Shown here: positions 60,276 to 64,000 of the stretch, piece after piece
How positions within the stretch are numbered: position 1 is the first letter of the stretch
Layout: each line of letters starts with the position of its first letter
NCBI GenBank assembly: GCA_002373675.1
Contig: DFLF01000016.1
Span: forward strand, 56,131 to 120,130
Source: Pseudobutyrivibrio sp. UBA3626
GTDB lineage: Bacteria; Bacillota; Clostridia; Lachnospirales; Lachnospiraceae
Length of the DNA stretch: 64,000 nt
Direction: 5' to 3'
Made by a program: the position numbers and the translations under genes
Notes under the pieces: model-generated
The model's input: the letters and a program-made list of their open reading frames with translations, nothing else
Database searches by the model: none
What the model was told of the DNA's origin: nothing

Positions 60276-61661
60276 TTGAGTACTATTAAAACAATTCTTG
60301 GCGTCCTTGCCTGCAAGGGCGCCAGAACAGCACTTAGAGTCGCAAAGAGTGGAGGCACAACGCTTCCGGGACGTGCGGCTATGTTTTTTGATAAGAATAT
60401 TTTGGCAGATGTGTCCAAAGATATGGACATAATTGTGGTGACTGGAACCAACGGCAAGACGACGACCTGTAACATGTTAGAACAAGCTCTTTCGTCAACG
60501 GGTGTAGATGTGCTTGCTAATAAGTCAGGTGCCAATCTTCTTAAAGGTGTAACTGCGGAGTTCTGCGCAAATGCTAATTGGAAGGGAACTCCCCGAAAGA
60601 AGTATGCAATAATTGAATGTGACGAGGGTGCTCTAAAGCAGGTGGTTCCACTTATCAGACCGAAAGTTATTCTTGTTACGAATCTCTTTAGGGATCAGCT
60701 AGACAGATATGGAGAGGTTACGCATACTTTAGAACAGATTAGAATGGGAGTTAAGAAAGCACCTGAGAGCATTCTTTGTCTTAATGCAGATTGTTCTCTT
60801 ACAGCAAGCCTTGCTAACGATGTTCCTAACAAAGTTGTATACTATGGAATTGACTGTCCATATGGAGAACAGAAAGAGCCTGAAGTATCAGATGCGAAGT
60901 ATTGCATTAATTGCGGTACTGAGTACAAGTATGATTATCATACATATGCTCATCTGGGAGGATTCTATTGTCCGAAATGTGGTTACAAGAGAAGCAAAAC
61001 TAATACAGCAGTAACTTCTGTTAATAAGCTTAGTATTAAGGGTACAGATGTCACCATGGAATTTCGTGATTCTGATAATGTTGATAAGGAAAATGTTCTT
61101 ATAAGTCTTCCTGCCATATACAATGTATATAATGCTGTAGGAGCTGTATGTGCATATACGGCAGCAGGTTTTAAGAGGGAAGATATTATCAAATCTCTTG
61201 CTGTAACAAGTAGTAGTTTCGGAAGAATGGAGACATTTGATTTAGATGGTGTTGATGTTCAAATGATACTTGTTAAGAATCCTGCAGGTTGCAATCAGGC
61301 CCTTACATATGTGACTAGTATGGAAGATGAGTATGAAGCTGTCATCTGTCTTAATGATAAGACTGCTGATGGTCATGATATTTCATGGATATGGGATGCT
61401 GAATATGAGAGACTTGCAGAAGATGATTCCTTAAGTAAGATTATTGTATCAGGTGATAGAGCAGAAGATATTGCACTTCGCCTTAAGTATGGTGGAATGG
61501 ATGAATCGAAGATAGAGTTAGTCAAGGGATGGGATAATCTGGTAAATGTTATGAAGAAGTCCAAGCATCCTGTGTTTGTGCTTCCTAACTATACATCCAT
61601 GTTGGCTCTTAGAAAAACATTGGCTGAAGTAACAGGTGCAGAAGAGTTTTGGAAAGGATAG
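60276..61661 (+). CDS. murT: MurT, lipid II isoglutaminyl synthase subunit
   Basis: A Mur-ligase-like protein that, with GatD, amidates the D-Glu of lipid II. The Mur P-loop VVTGTNGKTTT is present, the middle domain has a four-Cys zinc ribbon (CINCG and CPKCG), and the C-terminal DUF1727 region follows. The TTG start at 60276 is set by GAAAGGAG and the family-like STIKTILGVLACKGAR. It follows glmS by 97 bases that contain small hairpins (ATTGGC/GCCAAT) but no gene. Confidence 0.95.
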   Translation: MSTIKTILGVLACKGARTALRVAKSGGTTLPGRAAMFFDKNILADVSKDMDIIVVTGTNGKTTTCNMLEQALSSTGVDVLANKSGANLLKGVTAEFCANANWKGTPRKKYAIIECDEGALKQVVPLIRPKVILVTNLFRDQLDRYGEVTHTLEQIRMGVKKAPESILCLNADCSLTASLANDVPNKVVYYGIDCPYGEQKEPEVSDAKYCINCGTEYKYDYHTYAHLGGFYCPKCGYKRSKTNTAVTSVNKLSIKGTDVTMEFRDSDNVDKENVLISLPAIYNVYNAVGAVCAYTAAGFKREDIIKSLAVTSSSFGRMETFDLDGVDVQMILVKNPAGCNQALTYVTSMEDEYEAVICLNDKTADGHDISWIWDAEYERLAEDDSLSKIIVSGDRAEDIALRLKYGGMDESKIELVKGWDNLVNVMKKSKHPVFVLPNYTSMLALRKTLAEVTGAEEFWKG

Positions 61662-61670
61662 GTGATTAAT

Positions 61671-62423
61671 ATGAGTAAAGTACTAAAGATTTGTCACCTT
61701 TATCCTGAGGTTCTTAACCTTTATGGTGACAGAGGAAACATTCTATGTATGAAGAAGCGTTTAGAGTGGCGTGGGATAGATGTGGATATTGTTGAGTGTA
61801 GACTCGGTGATAAGTTGGATTTGAGTGAATTTGATCTTTTCTTTATTGGAGGTGGACAGGATTTTGAGCAAGAGGTTTTGCTTAATGATCTAAAATCCGG
61901 TAAAGGAAATGAGATTAAGAAAGCGGTTGAAGACGGCAAGACATTCCTGTGTATATGTGGTGGCTATCAGATGATGGGCCACTACTACGAGACTCATGAA
62001 GGTGTTCGCTGTGAGTTCCTAGGAGCAGTTGATTTTCATACCATCGGTGGCAAAGAGCGTATGATTGACAATTATGCATTTGAGCTTGGTAAAGAATCCG
62101 GTGGTTCGATTGTGGTTGGGTATGAGAACCACAGTGGAAGGACTTATCTTGCAGATGGCATCAAGCCTCTTGGCAGGATAATTAAAGGTTGTGGCAACAA
62201 TGGTGAGGATATGACAGAAGGTGTTCGCTACAACAATGTATTCGGAACATATTCTCATGGTCCAGTACTTCCTAAGAATCCGAAGTTCTGTGACTTTATA
62301 TTGTCGACTGCGTTGGAGAGAAAATACGGTGAGAATACAGAATTAGAGCCGTTGTCTGATGTGCTGGAGAATCAGGCGCATGAGAGTGTCTATGATAAGA
62401 TTATATCAGGAGTAATCAAGTAA
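61671..62423 (+). CDS. gatD: GatD, glutamine amidotransferase partner of MurT
   Basis: A class I glutaminase that feeds ammonia to MurT. The catalytic Cys is in FLCICGGYQMMG, with YLYPEVLNLYGDRGN-like start (LYPEVLNLYGDRGNILCMKK) and the later His in GTYSHGPVLPKNP. The ATG at 61671 is preferred to the GTG at 61662, which touches the murT stop. Start and stop are ten bases apart, so the pair is coupled. Confidence 0.95.
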   Translation: MSKVLKICHLYPEVLNLYGDRGNILCMKKRLEWRGIDVDIVECRLGDKLDLSEFDLFFIGGGQDFEQEVLLNDLKSGKGNEIKKAVEDGKTFLCICGGYQMMGHYYETHEGVRCEFLGAVDFHTIGGKERMIDNYAFELGKESGGSIVVGYENHSGRTYLADGIKPLGRIIKGCGNNGEDMTEGVRYNNVFGTYSHGPVLPKNPKFCDFILSTALERKYGENTELEPLSDVLENQAHESVYDKIISGVIK

Positions 62424-62427
62424 ATAT

Positions 62428-62537
62428 TTGAAAAATGTATTTTTTGTCCTCGAAAATATTTGAAAAGTGTATTATTTTCTTCTATTAAACTGTTGAAAAG
62501 TGTGTAAATTTACACATAAACACTATTGAAAAGTGTA
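62428..62537 (+). repeat. Four 12-bp direct repeats before the AAA gene
   Basis: TTGAAAAGTGTA-type units start at 62428, 62460, 62493 and 62526, spaced 32, 33 and 33 bp. The first has AATG for AGTG and the third ends in G. Confidence 0.85.
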
Positions 62538-62553
62538 TCACAGGTGTTATAAT
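62526..62553 (+). promoter_or_regulatory. Promoter of the AAA ATPase gene
   Basis: TTGAAA at 62526-62531 (the fourth repeat) lies 16 bases from TATAAT at 62548-62553, with a TGt extension. Repeat-binding would compete with RNA polymerase. Confidence 0.6.
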
Positions 62554-62576
62554 ATGTACTAAGGAGAGGGGGACAT

Positions 62577-63899
62577 ATGCTAAAACGAAAGATAGAGAAT
62601 CAGATTAGGAATCATTTTGAGGAATCTAACGATAGAATTTTGATAGTAGAAGGAGCAAGACAGGTTGGGAAAACATACATAATAAGGCATGTATGTCAGC
62701 AGTTATTTAAAAATTATATTGAAATCAATTTAGCTAATGATAAGAATGACAAATGTTTGTTTGAAGGAGTTAGAAATACTACTGATTTCTATCTGCAAGT
62801 AAGTACTATTGCAGGTAGTAAAATGGGTAGCAAAGAAGATACGCTTATTTTTCTGGACGAGATTCAGGAATACGAACATTTACTAACTATGTTGAAATTC
62901 TTAAGAGAGGATGGTCGCTATACATATATAGCGAGTGGCTCTCTTTTAGGTGTTACGCTAAAGATGACTACATCCATACCTATAGGGAGTATTTCTCTGA
63001 TTCAGATGTATCCTCTTGACTTTGAAGAATTCTTGTATGCTAATGGATTTAACGAGCTTGTTATTGATAATATAAGGAATGAGATGATTAGTAATACTAA
63101 TCCGCGTGAATCAGTTCATATAAGAATGATGGACTTGTTCAAAAAATATATGATTTCAGGCGGATTGCCCGCGGCGGTTAATGCGTTTATTAATGACAAT
63201 AATGTGGTTAAGGTTCGTGATATACAGAACGAAACGCATAGTTTCTACAAAGATGACGCATCAAAATACGAAAAAGACCATCATAAGAAGCTTAAAATAA
63301 GGGCAGTATATGATATGATTCCGTCTAATATGGAGAATAAGAAGAAACGTATTGTTGCAAAAGCTATTGAAGGAAAAAAAGGAAAACGTTTTACAGATTA
63401 TGAAGAAGAATTTGACTATCTGATTGCGGCGGGAGTGGCTTTAAATGTTCAAGCGATTCCTACGCCGGTGTTTCCACTAGTCCAGTCGATTAGTAAAAAT
63501 CTAGTAAAGATGTATTTAAATGATGTGGGAATTCTTAGTAATATCTTATACAAAAACAATATAAGAGCAATTTTAGATGAGAATAGAAGTATTAATATGG
63601 GATCTCTTTATGAGAGTGTGGTAGCACAGGAATTAAAAGCGCATGGACATAATCTATTCTATTATGATAACAGGAATAAAGGGGAAGTTGATTTTTTGAT
63701 AGATAACTATGATTCTCTTTCTGTATTGCCTATTGAAGTGAAGTCAGGTAAAGATTATACTGTTCACAGTGCGCTGGATAATTTCCTGAAAAATCCGGAC
63801 TATAATGTGAAGGAAGGGATAGTATTATCTAATACAAGCGAAAGAAAGGTAAAGAAAGGTATACGCTATCTTCCGATATATGATGTGATGTTTCTATAA
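62577..63899 (+). CDS. AAA ATPase with DUF4143 C-terminus
   Basis: The 440-residue protein has Walker A GARQVGKT and Walker B LIFLDEIQE near the N-terminus and ends in a DUF4143 region with a nuclease-like FYYDNRNKGEVDFLIDNYD and LPIEVKSGKDY, which is a D-x(n)-E-x-K pattern of restriction-fold enzymes. Function is unknown in this common family. Shine-Dalgarno GGAGAGGGGG precedes the ATG. Four repeats and a promoter lie upstream. Confidence 0.9.
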   Translation: MLKRKIENQIRNHFEESNDRILIVEGARQVGKTYIIRHVCQQLFKNYIEINLANDKNDKCLFEGVRNTTDFYLQVSTIAGSKMGSKEDTLIFLDEIQEYEHLLTMLKFLREDGRYTYIASGSLLGVTLKMTTSIPIGSISLIQMYPLDFEEFLYANGFNELVIDNIRNEMISNTNPRESVHIRMMDLFKKYMISGGLPAAVNAFINDNNVVKVRDIQNETHSFYKDDASKYEKDHHKKLKIRAVYDMIPSNMENKKKRIVAKAIEGKKGKRFTDYEEEFDYLIAAGVALNVQAIPTPVFPLVQSISKNLVKMYLNDVGILSNILYKNNIRAILDENRSINMGSLYESVVAQELKAHGHNLFYYDNRNKGEVDFLIDNYDSLSVLPIEVKSGKDYTVHSALDNFLKNPDYNVKEGIVLSNTSERKVKKGIRYLPIYDVMFL

Positions 63900-63904
63900 A
63901 AGAA

Positions 63905-63946
63905 GTAGTCTTTGTTAGGGAAAGTATTAACATAGACTGCTTTTTT
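63905..63946 (+). terminator. Terminator after the AAA gene
   Basis: GTAGTCT/AGACTGC with inner TGTT/AACA forms a stem that is followed by six Ts. The last 50 bases of the window show no further gene. Confidence 0.75.
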
Positions 63947-64000
63947 ATTTTTTAAGTCTATTTATGATGTTTAGTAGTAATAACATGTCTTCATCATTTA

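Overview
The window comes from an AT-rich Firmicute, most likely a gut Lachnospiraceae (Clostridia). That is inferred from the low GC, the strong Shine-Dalgarno sequences, the MurT/GatD pair, the C_GCAxxG_C_C protein and the hybrid histidine kinases with 7TM-type N-termini. No rRNA or tRNA gene was recognised.

Bases 1-32,900 are mostly chromosomal backbone. The end of tuf is followed by a run of envelope and signalling genes: an alpha/beta hydrolase, a DUF6765-like protein, a DUF308-like membrane protein, and then an HPt protein, hybrid kinase, thioredoxin, phosphopantetheinyl transferase, MFS transporter, second hybrid kinase-HPt, response regulator, esterase lipoprotein and AI-2E exporter. 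Next is a complete fructose PTS operon, fruK-fruA-ptsH-ptsI-deoR, whose HPr has Gly where the regulatory Ser46 should be. After it come an unusual oxidoreductase/phosphodiesterase fusion, a DUF3990/HTH pair, and mutS2 and rlmCD (divergent, both apparently leaderless). A set of small accessory genes closes the region, including a Phd/RelE toxin-antitoxin pair.

Bases 33,000-57,100 form an accessory island full of broken genes. It starts near a fragment of an rlmCD-like 3' end. It holds an OPT transporter/PqqD block that appears to have landed in a small gene, and a frameshifted response regulator. It also holds a type III toxin-antitoxin locus (ToxI-like 41-nt repeats with promoter and terminator, but a 5'-truncated ToxN), a broken PIN toxin, a solitary ClpP, and a second rlmCD-type tail. 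A probable defence cassette follows: a DUF4209 protein plus a 748-aa protein with eight zinc ribbons, a Vsr/DUF559-like nuclease domain and a NUMOD-like tail. Then comes a decayed mobilizable element. Its regulator, mobC and serine recombinase are broken and its oriT-like hairpins remain, but its cargo (XRE regulator, ORF6N/PLD-like protein, 1126-aa STAND NTPase) is intact. A Fic protein and a ferredoxin-type membrane protein end the island.

Bases 57,200-64,000 return to backbone: a YhaM-like exonuclease, glmS, murT-gatD (peptidoglycan precursor supply and lipid II amidation), and an AAA/DUF4143 ATPase preceded by four 12-bp repeats spaced 32-33 bp apart.

The strongest candidates for an undescribed system are the DUF4209/zinc-ribbon nuclease pair and the XRE-ORF6N-STAND cargo.
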